Below, in pieces: positions 18,152 to 27,400 of a stretch of DNA of 36,754 bases; the first letter of the stretch is position 1; each line of letters begins with the position of its first letter. A program made the position numbers and the translations under genes. Below the pieces are notes generated by a model that was given only the letters and a program-made list of their open reading frames with translations, was not told the DNA's origin and searched no databases. This stretch comes from DAITBA01 sp036824005 (GTDB taxonomy: Bacteria > Pseudomonadota > Gammaproteobacteria > Burkholderiales > Rhodocyclaceae): contig DAITBA010000028.1 of assembly GCA_036824005.1 (NCBI GenBank), forward strand, positions 1 through 36,754. Reading direction: 5' to 3'.

Positions 18152-19663
18152 TCAGCTGCCCAGACTGGCGTTGTATTGCTCGCGCAGGACCCGCTTGAGA
18201 ATTTTCCCGCTCGGGCTCTTGGGCAACTCGGCGACAATGTCCACCCGCGCTGGAACCTTGTAGGCGGCAATGTTCTCGCGACAGTAGGCGATGACCTCAT
18301 CGGACGTCAGGGCCGCGCCCTTGCGCGGCACCGCGGCCACGGCCACGCGCTCGCCCGAGGTTGCGTCGGGGATGCCGTAGACCGCGACTTCCTGGACCGC
18401 GGGCATCTTGTAGAGATACTTCTCCACCTCGGCGGGCCAGACCTTGAAGCCCGAGATGTTGATCATGTCCTTCACCCGGTCGACTATGTAGACGTAACCG
18501 TCCTTGTCCATGCGCCCCATGTCGCCGGAATGGAGCCAGCCGCCACGCAATGCCTTCTCGCTTTCATCCGGGCGCTTCCAGTAGCCCTTCATCACACCGT
18601 CGCCGCGGATGACGATTTCGCCCGTCTCCCCGGGGGGCAACTCGCGGTCCAGTTCGTCGAAGATCTTGATCGCGAACCCCTCGACGGCGCGACCCACCGA
18701 GCCGAAGCGGTGCTCGTGCAGGTCGTTGTAACAGGCGAAGGGTGAGCATTCCGTCAGTCCGTAGCCCTCGTACACCCGCCGACCGAAGCGATCGGTCCAG
18801 CGGCGGGAGATCTCTTCCGGCATGGTGGCGGCAGCCGACATTTCGTAGCGGATCGAGGACAGGTCGTAGTTCGCCAGATCCATGGACAGCAGCCCGATGT
18901 AGATCGTCGGCACAGCGAACAGATGCGTCACGCGCTCCTCGCCGATCGCCTTCAGAACGACCTCGGGTACGAAGCGGCGGAAGAGCACGAGCGTAGCGCC
19001 GGCGAGAATGGCAGCGTTCATGATGTAGTTCTGCCCATACACGTGGAAGAGGGGCAGGAACAACAGCAGCCGGTCACCCGGTTGGTAGTCGGAGCACTTG
19101 GCGCAGATGGCGATGTTGCTGTGGATGTTGTGCTGGGTCAGCACCACGCCCTTGGGTACGCCGGTCGTACCGGAGGAGTAGAGCAGCGCGGCATCGTCGT
19201 TGGCTTCGCGCTCAACCAGGGCAAAGGATTCCGAACCCGAGGCGAGCAGGTCGGCAAGGGCATGCCACCCCTCGGCGGGAGTGCCGTCTACAGCGGCGCG
19301 CAGGCGCAGGGCCGCGCAGTCGGCTGGCACGTAGCGTGCCAATTCGGTCACGGTGAATATGGCCGCCGCACCGGAGTCGTCGAGCAGATGCCGCACCTCC
19401 TCGGTCTTGAATATGGCGTTGATGGTCACCGCGACGGCCCCGAGCCTCTGGATGGCGTAATAGGCCACCAGGAACTCCGGGATGTTGGGTAGATAGACCG
19501 CGACCCGGTCGCCAGCGCCGATGCCCTTGGCGCGCAATGCGCTCGCGAGCCGGGACGCGTCGCGATTGAGCGTTCCGTAGGTGACGGATTGTCCTTCGAA
19601 GCGTACCGCCACCCGGTCCGGATCGGCCTTGGCATGGCGCTCCAGATATGACGACAGATTCAT
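18152..19663 (-). CDS. Acyl-CoA ligase (AMP-forming)
   Basis: A 503-residue ANL-superfamily enzyme. The P-loop-like motif is YSSGTTGVPKG (162-172). The A5 region is YEGYGLTECSP, and the A7 region HSGDMGRMDKDGYVYIVDR includes the ribose-binding Asp. The A10 catalytic Lys487 lies in PSGKILKR. Length and motifs fit medium/long-chain or aromatic (cinnamate/4-coumarate-like) acyl-CoA ligases. It would activate the acid imported by the ABC system to its CoA thioester using ATP. The start at 19663 has GGGAGG 6 bases upstream. It is placed between livK and livH inside the transport genes, with spacings of 19 and 12 bases, which argues for vectorial uptake and activation. The substrate cannot be read from sequence. 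Confidence 0.9.
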   Translation of the reverse strand: MNLSSYLERHAKADPDRVAVRFEGQSVTYGTLNRDASRLASALRAKGIGAGDRVAVYLPNIPEFLVAYYAIQRLGAVAVTINAIFKTEEVRHLLDDSGAAAIFTVTELARYVPADCAALRLRAAVDGTPAEGWHALADLLASGSESFALVEREANDDAALLYSSGTTGVPKGVVLTQHNIHSNIAICAKCSDYQPGDRLLLFLPLFHVYGQNYIMNAAILAGATLVLFRRFVPEVVLKAIGEERVTHLFAVPTIYIGLLSMDLANYDLSSIRYEMSAAATMPEEISRRWTDRFGRRVYEGYGLTECSPFACYNDLHEHRFGSVGRAVEGFAIKIFDELDRELPPGETGEIVIRGDGVMKGYWKRPDESEKALRGGWLHSGDMGRMDKDGYVYIVDRVKDMINISGFKVWPAEVEKYLYKMPAVQEVAVYGIPDATSGERVAVAAVPRKGAALTSDEVIAYCRENIAAYKVPARVDIVAELPKSPSGKILKRVLREQYNASLGS

Positions 19664-19682
19664 TGCGGCCTCCCTTGTGCGC

Positions 19683-20816
19683 TTATTTGACCAGCTTCCA
19701 GGCGCCGTCTTCGACCTTGACCAGCACTGCCGCGCGCGCATCCAGCCCAGTGTGATCCTTCGCGGTCATGTTGAATACGCCGTTGGTGGCGGCGAGGTTG
19801 CGCGTCTTCTCCAGGGCGTCGCGGACGGCCTGGCGGAACTCCGGTGTGCCGGGTTTGGCGCTCTTGAGCGCCTCGCCGATGGCCTGCTGCGCCAGCAGCA
19901 TTGCGTCCCAGGCATGGCCGCCGAAGGTGGAGCGACTCTCGGCGCCGTACGTCGCCTCGTATTTGGTGACATAGTCGAGGGAGACCTTCTTACTCGGATG
20001 GGAATCCGGCAACTGCTCGGCGACCAGCATCGGACCCACCGGCAGCACCGCGCCCTCGACCTTCTTGCCGCCGACGCGCAGGAAGTCCCGATTGGCCGAA
20101 CCATGCGTCTGATAAACCCGCCCACGGTAGAGGCGCTCCGCCAGCGTCGCCTGGGGCAGCACCGAAGGCGTGCCCGAGCCGCACACCAGCACCGCGTCCG
20201 GCTTGGCCGCCAGGATCTTCAGCACCTGACCGCCGACGGCGGTGTCGGTGCGTTGGAAGCGCTCGCTGGCGACGATTTTGATGCCCTTCGTCTCGGCCAG
20301 CCGGCTGATTTCCTTCCACCAGCCCTCGCCGTAGGGGTCGGCGTAGCCAATATAGCCCAGCGTTTTGACCCCCACCTTCTGCATGTGCTCGAGCAGCGCC
20401 GTGGCCATCAATGCATTGGTCTGCGGCGTGATGAAAACCCAGCCTAGCTTGTCGTCGGCAGGCTGGATCGGCGCCATGGCGATCATCGCCGTCTTCGCTT
20501 CATTGGCCACTTCGACCAGGGCCAGCGAGGTGGGAACCGTGGAGGAGCCGATCAGCAAATCGACGTTGCTCTCGCTCACGAGCTTGCGTGCGTTCTTCGC
20601 CGCACCGGTGGGGTCGGTGGCGTCATCGAGGATGATGTAGTTCACCTTCTGGCCGCCGATGGCGGTCGGCGCCAGGGCGAAGGTGTTCTTCTCGGGGATG
20701 CCCAGGGACGCTGCCGGTCCGGTCGCCGACAGGGTGACGCCGATGTTGATGTCGGCACGGGCGGGCAGCAGTGCAAGGCCGAGCGCCAGCCCGACCAACG
20801 TCGATGCGATCCTCAT
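19683..20816 (-). CDS. livK: Periplasmic substrate-binding protein (LivK-type)
   Basis: A 377-residue precursor with a Sec signal peptide (MRIASTLVGLALGLALLPARA, cleavage after residue 21). It has the Peripla_BP_6 fold: an N-terminal ADINIGVTLSATGPAASLGI segment, then LDDATDPTGAAKNARKLV and a DLLIGSSTVPTS segment of the ligand cleft. Length is typical. It is the first gene of the seven-gene operon, with GGAGGAG about 5 bases before the ATG and a good sigma-70-type promoter 118-146 bases upstream. HAAT binding proteins of this type take branched amino acids but also aromatic acids and other carboxylates. The neighbouring ligase and beta-oxidation genes favour a carboxylic acid. Confidence 0.93.
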   Translation of the reverse strand: MRIASTLVGLALGLALLPARADINIGVTLSATGPAASLGIPEKNTFALAPTAIGGQKVNYIILDDATDPTGAAKNARKLVSESNVDLLIGSSTVPTSLALVEVANEAKTAMIAMAPIQPADDKLGWVFITPQTNALMATALLEHMQKVGVKTLGYIGYADPYGEGWWKEISRLAETKGIKIVASERFQRTDTAVGGQVLKILAAKPDAVLVCGSGTPSVLPQATLAERLYRGRVYQTHGSANRDFLRVGGKKVEGAVLPVGPMLVAEQLPDSHPSKKVSLDYVTKYEATYGAESRSTFGGHAWDAMLLAQQAIGEALKSAKPGTPEFRQAVRDALEKTRNLAATNGVFNMTAKDHTGLDARAAVLVKVEDGAWKLVK

Positions 20817-20933
20817 TCTCTCCTCCTACGGTTTGATCAGGCCGTGCGGTGCGGCCGGCGCTTGCTCGTTGCGCTTCCTTGCGTGCCGGGCGTCTGGCGA
20901 TTGCGGCACCCGGACCAAGGCAGCGTGGCAGCA

Positions 20934-20962
20934 CTGTAACGCTGAAGCAGTGACTTGTCAAA
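20934..20962 (-). promoter_or_regulatory. Promoter of the uptake/beta-oxidation operon
   Basis: On the minus strand a consensus TTGACA (20957-20962) is followed by exactly 17 bases and TACAGT (20934-20939, 4 of 6 to TATAAT). It points toward livK in the 231-base divergent gap. The -35 hexamer overlaps the perfect palindrome TGACTTGTCA (20951-20960), a good position for repression by the divergent TetR-type regulator. Confidence 0.65.
20951..20960. promoter_or_regulatory. Candidate operator palindrome TGACTTGTCA
   Basis: This ten-base perfect inverted repeat overlaps the -35 box of the livK operon, between that operon and a divergent TetR-type gene. TetR-family proteins bind such dyads, often with longer arms. 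Assignment to this regulator is inference. Confidence 0.4.
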
Positions 20963-21047
20963 CGCCCGACCAAAAAAACAGTACGCTGCGGTGCGCGAAT
21001 TCGGGTATTCTGTTCTTGCTATACTTGGGTAACGGGTCGGGAGCTGG

Positions 21048-21959
21048 ATGGGACGCAAGCGCGCACGCGTGATAGAGGAGCGGGGGCAGGAGCTGGAATC
21101 GGCGGTGGCGGCGTACGCCCGCTCGCATCCGCAGATGGGGCAGACCAAGGTGGCGCAGGCGCTTGCCCGCCAAGGCTACACGGTCTCAGCTTCGGGTGTG
21201 CGCTACATCTGGTGCAGGCTCGGACTCGAAACCACGTACAAGCGCCTCAAGGCGCTCCAGAGGTCTGGCCATGCCAGCGTCCTTACCGAGCAGCAGCGGG
21301 AGTTGATGCGCCGTGGCGATGTCACGCGCAAGCTGGCGCGCAAGTCAACGATACGCAGCCGCGACAAGGAAACGCCGGGCACGGTGGACCGCCGCGATCT
21401 GATTCTCTCCGTCGCGGCGCAGTTGTTCGTCGAACGCGGCTACAGCGGCACCTCCGTGCGCGACATTGCCGACCGGGTCGGCATGCTGCCGGGATCGGTT
21501 TACCACTATTTCCCGGCGAAGGAGGATTTGTACTTGGCGGTGCACCGCCAGGGCTTTCTGCAATTGATCGACCGTGTCAGTGCTGTCATCAACACCAGCA
21601 GCGATCCCTGGAAGCGACTCGAACTGGCCTGTGCCGAACATATTCACTCCGCGGTCGAAGGTGATCCGATCGCTCGCGTCACCGCCACCGGCCTGTTCGC
21701 CATTCACGAGGAAAATCTGCTGCGGCGCCTGAAGCGCGACCGCGAGCATTACGATGACATTTTCCGCGGACTGGTCGCGGCGCTTGACTTGCGCCGGGGC
21801 ACGGACCGCTCGCTATTTCGGCTGACCCTGATCGGGGCGCTCAACTGGACGCTGGTCTGGTATCGGCCAGGACGCAAGTCGCCACCGGAAATCGCCCGGC
21901 ATATGGTGGGCATGCTGCGCGGGCAGGCGGACAACAAGACCACGGAGAGGCAGAGATGA
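21048..21959 (+). CDS. TetR-family regulator with extra N-terminal HTH domain
   Basis: A 303-residue protein about 100 residues longer than a normal TetR. The TetR DNA-binding domain lies at about 115-162 (RRDLILSVAAQLFVERGYSG, then DIADRVGMLPGSVYHYFPAK), followed by a helical ligand-binding domain. The N-terminal 1-75 holds a second helix-turn-helix-like unit, HPQMGQTKVAQALARQGYTV and then SGVRYIWCRLGLETTYKRLKAL. This is strikingly like the HTH segment of IS481-type integrases (from memory). It is divergent from the livK operon and overlaps the thioesterase start by ATGA, so it likely senses an acyl-CoA or the acid and represses the operon. The start at 21048 has GGGAG about 5 bases upstream. 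Confidence 0.88.
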   Translation: MGRKRARVIEERGQELESAVAAYARSHPQMGQTKVAQALARQGYTVSASGVRYIWCRLGLETTYKRLKALQRSGHASVLTEQQRELMRRGDVTRKLARKSTIRSRDKETPGTVDRRDLILSVAAQLFVERGYSGTSVRDIADRVGMLPGSVYHYFPAKEDLYLAVHRQGFLQLIDRVSAVINTSSDPWKRLELACAEHIHSAVEGDPIARVTATGLFAIHEENLLRRLKRDREHYDDIFRGLVAALDLRRGTDRSLFRLTLIGALNWTLVWYRPGRKSPPEIARHMVGMLRGQADNKTTERQR

Positions 21960-22375
21960 GCCAGGGCAATCCCTTCGAGCGCGACAAGCTGATCCGCTTT
22001 CATCACTGCGATCCGGCCGGGATCGTGTTCTATCCGCAGTATTTCGTTCTGTTCAACGAACTGGTCGAAGACTGGTTCAACCAAGGACTGGATACCGACT
22101 TCGCCATGTTGCATGCCCGGGACCGGCTCGGCGTGCCCATGGCCAGGGTCGAGTGTGAGTTCCTTACGCCCAGCAAGATCGGCGAGACACTGCATTTGCG
22201 ACTGGCCGTCAAGCATCTCGGCAGCAGTTCCTTCACTCTCATGATGGAAGGCGGCGCCGAGGGCGTGGTGCGCGTGCGGGCGAAGCTGGTGCTTGTGATG
22301 GCCTCGCTGGACACGTTCCGGGCGGTGGCGATCCCCGAGGCCCTACGGGCACGCATGCAGCAGTTCGCGGCGTAA
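21956..22375 (+). CDS. 4HBT-type acyl-CoA thioesterase
   Basis: A 139-residue hot-dog-fold protein of the 4-hydroxybenzoyl-CoA thioesterase family. Its motif HHCDPAGIVFYPQYF carries the catalytic Asp19, and the NELVEDWF helix follows, as in the Pseudomonas-type enzyme. It hydrolyses an acyl-CoA to free acid and CoA. Its ATG overlaps the TetR stop (ATGA), so it is translated with the regulator. It may drain an accumulating aromatic or short acyl-CoA from the neighbouring pathway, or tune the regulator's ligand level; both are inference. Confidence 0.88.
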   Translation: MSQGNPFERDKLIRFHHCDPAGIVFYPQYFVLFNELVEDWFNQGLDTDFAMLHARDRLGVPMARVECEFLTPSKIGETLHLRLAVKHLGSSSFTLMMEGGAEGVVRVRAKLVLVMASLDTFRAVAIPEALRARMQQFAA

Positions 22376-22406
22376 TCACCTGCCGCTGCCCCGCCAAGGC
22401 GCGCAG

Positions 22407-22432
22407 AAAATGAGGCGGGCGCGATGCCCGCC
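22407..22432 (-). terminator. Terminator between convergent thioesterase and phaC genes
   Basis: A perfect 7-base stem GGCGGGC / GCCCGCC with loop ATCGC is followed on the minus strand by TCATTTTC. It lies just after the minus-strand PHA synthase stop. The T-tract is imperfect. Confidence 0.55.
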
Positions 22433-22439
22433 CCCGCCG

Positions 22440-24305
22440 TCAGGGCTGCAGCACGTAGCAGCCCGGCGCGTCCGCCATCGCCGGGTAGTCCCGGCTGCCC
22501 GGGACGCGCGGTGGCACGCGTTCGCTGGAGTGTGCCGCCAGCCAGCCCTGCCATGCCGGCCACCAGGAGCCTTCCTGCTTCGCGGTGCGCGCACACCAGG
22601 TGTCCGGGTCGATGTATTTGTCATCAGCCGCCTGGGTGCCCATCTGGTAAGTGCGACCCTTGTGGCCCGGCTCGCTGACGATGCCGGCATTGTGGCCGCC
22701 GTTGGTGAGCAGGAATGTCACCTCGGTATCAGTCAGCAGGTGGATCTTGTATACGGAGCGCCAGGGGGAAACGTGGTCGCGCACCGTGCCGACGGCGAAA
22801 ATCGGCACGCGGATGTCGGTCAGCGCCACCGGCCGTTCCTCGACGGGATAGACGCCGCGCGCCAGTTCGTTGCCCAGATAGAGGCGCTTCAGATACTCGC
22901 TGTGCATGCGATAGGGCATGCGCGTGAGATCGGCGTTCCAGGCCATGAGGTCCGACAGCGGCGCCCGGGTGCCCATGAGGTAGTCGTGCACCATGCGCGA
23001 CCACACCAGGTCCTTGGAGTTGAGCAGCTCGAAGGCGCCGGCCATTTGGCTGCCGTCAAGGTAACCCTGGTCCCACATGATGTCCTCGAGGAAGGCGAGC
23101 TGGCTTTCGTCGATAAACAGGCCCAGCTCCCCCGGCTCCTCGAAGTCCACTTCCGTCGCCAGCAGCGTGACGCTGTTGAGCCGCTCGTCATCGTCGCGCG
23201 CCAGCGTCGCAGCGGCGATGGCGAGCAGCGTGCCGCCCAGACAGTAGCCGACGGAATTGATGCGGCGTTCCGGCACGATGCGCGAAACGACGTCGATGGC
23301 GGCCAGCGGTCCGAAGCGCAGGTAGTCGCCCATATCCAGGTCGCGGTCGTTGGTGTCCGGGTTCTTCCACGAGATCATGAACACCGTGTGTCCCTGTTCG
23401 ACCAGGAAGCGCACGAAGGAGTTATGCGGGGACAGGTCGAGGATGTAATACTTCATGATCCACGACGGTACGATCAGCACCGGTTCGGCATAGACCGAAT
23501 CGCTGGCAGGCGAGTACTGGATCAGCTCCATCAGGCGATTGCGGAACACCACCTTGCCGGGCGTAACCGCCACGTCTTCGCCGACGCGGTAGGCCTCGCG
23601 GCCTTCCTTCGGCCGGTTCGCCAGTATGCGTTCGATATCGCTCCACCAGTTGTACGTGCCCTGCAGCAGATTGGACCCGCCGCTGCGCGCGGTCTCCATC
23701 AGCACTTCGGGGTTGGTCCACGGCAGGTTCGAGGGCGAGAACATGTCCAGCAACTGACGCGCGGCGAAGGTGGTCACCTGCTCGTGGTGGGGCGTCACGC
23801 CGCGTATGCCCGTTGTGGCGTTGAACCACCACTGCTGGATGAGCAGGAACGCCTGGTAATAGATGTTGAACGGCCACTGCTGCCAGGCCGGATGATCGAA
23901 GCGCTGGTCCTGGGGCAAGGGCTCGATCGTGGGCACGGCCTGGGGACCCGCGGCGCGCAGCGAATACATGAGCAGGCGGTGGAACTTGCGCGAAGCCTTC
24001 TCCACCAGCTCCATCTGCTTGCCCGGCTGCATCTCCAGGTGCACCGCCCAGTCCATGTACGCGGCCAGCAGCGAACTGGGCGACAGACCGAGCGTGATGC
24101 GGCCCAGGGCGGCATGCAGGAAGCGATCCATGGTCTGGCCGTGGCCGGCCAGCATTGGCGCCTCGTTGAGGTCCGCCAGCGCCGGTGCCGCACGTGCTGC
24201 ATGTCGCGCGGGTTTGGGCTCGGCAGGCGCGGGCGCGGCTGCGGCAGGGGCGGACGGGACGGCCTTGATCGGCTGCGCAGCGGAATCCTTGGCAGGTTGA
24301 GTCAT
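22440..24305 (-). CDS. phaC: PHA synthase, long form with Ala/Pro-rich N-terminus
   Basis: A 621-residue poly(3-hydroxyalkanoate) polymerase. The lipase-like box GYCLGG gives Cys355 as nucleophile, with Asp510 (GTVRDHVSPW) and His538 (NGGHNAG) completing the triad. The PhaC N-terminal domain begins about residue 55. Residues about 10-45 are a low-complexity Ala/Pro/Lys stretch (PSAPAAAAPAPAEPKPARHA), possibly a granule or partner tether. Length fits single-subunit (class I-type) synthases. It stands alone on the minus strand, away from the second synthase at 30538. The start at 24305 has AGGAG 8 bases upstream. It polymerises 3-hydroxyacyl-CoA at granule surfaces; chain-length preference is not readable. 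Confidence 0.93.
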   Translation of the reverse strand: MTQPAKDSAAQPIKAVPSAPAAAAPAPAEPKPARHAARAAPALADLNEAPMLAGHGQTMDRFLHAALGRITLGLSPSSLLAAYMDWAVHLEMQPGKQMELVEKASRKFHRLLMYSLRAAGPQAVPTIEPLPQDQRFDHPAWQQWPFNIYYQAFLLIQQWWFNATTGIRGVTPHHEQVTTFAARQLLDMFSPSNLPWTNPEVLMETARSGGSNLLQGTYNWWSDIERILANRPKEGREAYRVGEDVAVTPGKVVFRNRLMELIQYSPASDSVYAEPVLIVPSWIMKYYILDLSPHNSFVRFLVEQGHTVFMISWKNPDTNDRDLDMGDYLRFGPLAAIDVVSRIVPERRINSVGYCLGGTLLAIAAATLARDDDERLNSVTLLATEVDFEEPGELGLFIDESQLAFLEDIMWDQGYLDGSQMAGAFELLNSKDLVWSRMVHDYLMGTRAPLSDLMAWNADLTRMPYRMHSEYLKRLYLGNELARGVYPVEERPVALTDIRVPIFAVGTVRDHVSPWRSVYKIHLLTDTEVTFLLTNGGHNAGIVSEPGHKGRTYQMGTQAADDKYIDPDTWCARTAKQEGSWWPAWQGWLAAHSSERVPPRVPGSRDYPAMADAPGCYVLQP

Positions 24306-24460
24306 GGCACAGACTCCTAAGGTGACCACGTGCCCGGGACGGCAGGATTGCGGCGCTGCCAGCCGGCACGCACATGCAAGCAACGATACTTGTCGCCGCG
24401 CACCAGATTGTGACCTGGATCAAAGGCCCTCGTAATTAGAGCCAGGCCTCGGTCCCGCAG

Positions 24461-27400
24461 TCAGGAGAAATCGGCCAGGGCCGGGGGCACGTGGCGCCGC
24501 ACCAAGGCGTTATGCGCCTGCCATTGGTCCTTGGCGTTCAGTTGCTCGAAAAAATGCACTTCGCCGCCGGCAAACCACGCTACCGGCACGCCGTCGCGAT
24601 ACAGCAGGCGATTGCCTGTGAGCGCCGGCAGCTTCGGCCCGGGCGTGAGTATGCCGATCAGATTGAGCGGATCGGCGCCGGAAACGGACAGCCACGCTTC
24701 GCTGTGCGGCTTGCGCCGCACTTCGCGCAGCTGGCCGACGGCGTCGGGCAGGGCGAATTGCTCGCCCGAAAAGCCGGCGACGAAGCGCCCGCCGCGGATT
24801 TCGCCGCGCGCCTCCAGCCGGCGGTAGCAGCGCAGCAGATCGCGCCAGGCTGGCAGCCACGGTGCCTCGCGCTCGAGTAGCCGCCAGAAGACGACGCCGT
24901 AGCGGCGCAGCAGGGTGCGGGCGATGTGCTCTGTGACCAGTGCAGGATCGGTGTCGCCGTTGGCAGCGGGGGCGAGCGCGCGGCCATCTACGCCACCGGC
25001 GGAAGAACCGGAACGATGCGCCGGCCGGCGCACCAGCGCCCAGCGCCCGGCGTCTTCCATGCCGAACAAGGCGGTGCGGCGCTTGCGCCGGCCGCCGGCG
25101 AAGGGTTTGCGCCGGTCGGACGGCACCAGCAGCGCGCGCAGACCGCTGAAACTGTCGGAATTGACCAGCCCCAGCGCCACCAGCTCCGCCAACGCCTCTT
25201 CCACCTGGGTGCGCAGGAGTCCCGTGCCTTCCACCAGTTCGTCGAAAAACGAGGCGCCGCGATCACGGATGAAATCGGCCACCGCCTGCGCCCGGGAGGA
25301 CAGGTGCGGCGGCTGGGCATCGTCGGCGGCAGTGGCCCACAGGCGGGCGTTGCGCCGCCCGAGCAGCGCCACCGGGGTGGTGCGCACCGGCGCCGCGGCG
25401 CGCTCCGTATCGTTGCGCCGCGGCGACAGCCGTGTCCACACGATGCGCCCCGCCAGGCATTGATCGTCGAGCCATGCCGGCTCGTATTCACCGATGCGCC
25501 CGGGCAACAGTTCCGTCTCCCAGGCGGCCGCCGGCGCCTCGAAGCCTTCGAGCTGGGCGACGATGGCTGCTACGGCATCCGGCCCTTCCATGCGCGTCTC
25601 GGCCGTGAGGCGCTGCCAGTCGAACAAGAAGCGCAGGAAATCCCGCGCTGCGACCGGCTCGATTTCCGCCCGCAACTGCTTCACGGTGTAGCGATGGATG
25701 CGCGCCAGCAGGCGCCGGTCGCACCATTCGCTCTCCGCGCTGTCCGGCGTGAACCGGCCGCGCATCGCCACACCCTGCGCTTCCAGGGCGGCCAGCGCGG
25801 CGTCGATCTGCGCCGGGGCGAGGCCAAGGGACTCGGCCAGCACCGGGACCGTGACCGGACCCAGTCCTTCCAGCCGACCGCGCAGGATTTCCACCAGCGC
25901 CTCCTCGCGCTGCCATTGCTTTGCGGCGTAGCGCTCTGGCGGCGTGACGATCGGGGCGAATTGCGCCTCGGGAAAGAGGGCCCGGAATTCGGGCAGGCGT
26001 TCGGTGGCGAGCCGTAGCGCTTTGCCCCCGGCGGGCGTATCGGCGCTGAGACAAGTCACCCGCCCGGCACCAGCCAGCGCCCCGAGGAAGGCGGGCCACT
26101 GGGCCTGCCGGGATACCTCCTCCCCGGTGAGGAAGCCCAGCCAGAGCAGGGCGTCGTGCAGCTCGTCGGCGCTTGCCGCGTCAGGCCACGCTTCGGCGCG
26201 CACGCGGGCGATCGCTTCGGCATCGAGCCGGCCGATGTCGGCGGCGCTTTCGGGGTCGAGCCAGCGCCGGCCCATCACCGCCTGGGTACGCCGCTCCTCC
26301 AGCGGCGCATCGTCGAGGAAGGCGTAGGGCCGCGCCGCCAGCACCTCCGCCGCCAGCGGCGAAGGCTCGGTCAGATCGCGCGCCACCACGCGGATGCGGC
26401 CGGCATGGAGCGCTCGCAGTACACGCTCGAAGCCTTCGATGTCCATGGCATCGAACAGGCAGTCGCGGATGGTCTGGTCCACCAGCGGATGGTCGGGAAT
26501 CTCGCGATCGCCGACGATGTTCTCGAAGCAGGCGATCTGGTCCGGGAACACCGCGGCGATCAAGTCCTCGGCGTCCATACGCTGCAGCTGCGCCGGCACC
26601 TTGCGGCCGCCGCGGAAGCGCGGCAGGGCGAGCGCAATGGCGGCATTCCAGCGCCAGCGCGCCATGAACATGGGCGCATCGAGCAGCGCCTGCACCAGCA
26701 GCGGCCGCACCGTGTCGGGGTGCAGGTAGTGCGGTACCTCGTCGAGGGCGAAGCTGTGGGCGCTGGTGAGCGACAGCACGATGCTGTTCTCCGTGGCGGC
26801 GGCCTGCAGCTCGAAGTTGAACTTGCGGCAGAAGCGCTTGCGCAGCGCCAGCCCCCAGGCGCGATTGATGCGCGCGCCGAAGGGCGAATGGATAACCAGC
26901 TGCATGCCGCCGCTCTCGTCGAAGAAACGCTCCAGCACCACCGTCTCCTGGGTCGGCAGGCAACCGAGCGCGGCGCGGGCCGCGGCGAGGTAGTCCAGCA
27001 ACTGCTCGGCGGCGGGCGCGGCGATGCCGATCTCCCGCGTCAGCCATGTCGCTGCCGCGTCCGCGCCGCCGGCAAGCCGCGCTTCGATGTCCTGCCGCAG
27101 CCGCGATACCGCCAGCGACAGCTCGTCGCTGCGCGCCGGCGCCTCGCCGAACCAGAAGGGAATGGACGGCGGCAAGCCGTGGGCATCCTCCACGCGCACC
27201 GTGCCGCGTTCGATGCGCAGGATGCGATAGGAATTGTTGCCGAGCTGGAAGACGTCGCCCGCCAGGCTCTCGACGGCGAAGTCCTCGTTTACCGTGCCGA
27301 TGAACTGGGACTCCGGCTCCAGCATGACGCTGTAGTCGGCGTTGTCGGGGATGGTGCCGCCGGAGGTCAGCGCAGTCAGCCGGGCGCCGCGCCGGCCGCG

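Noticed and set aside
21001..21030. TATACT (21020-21025) as a -10 box for the TetR gene
   Set aside because: No acceptable -35 lies 16-18 bases upstream (GAATTC at that spacing), so it was not annotated as a promoter.
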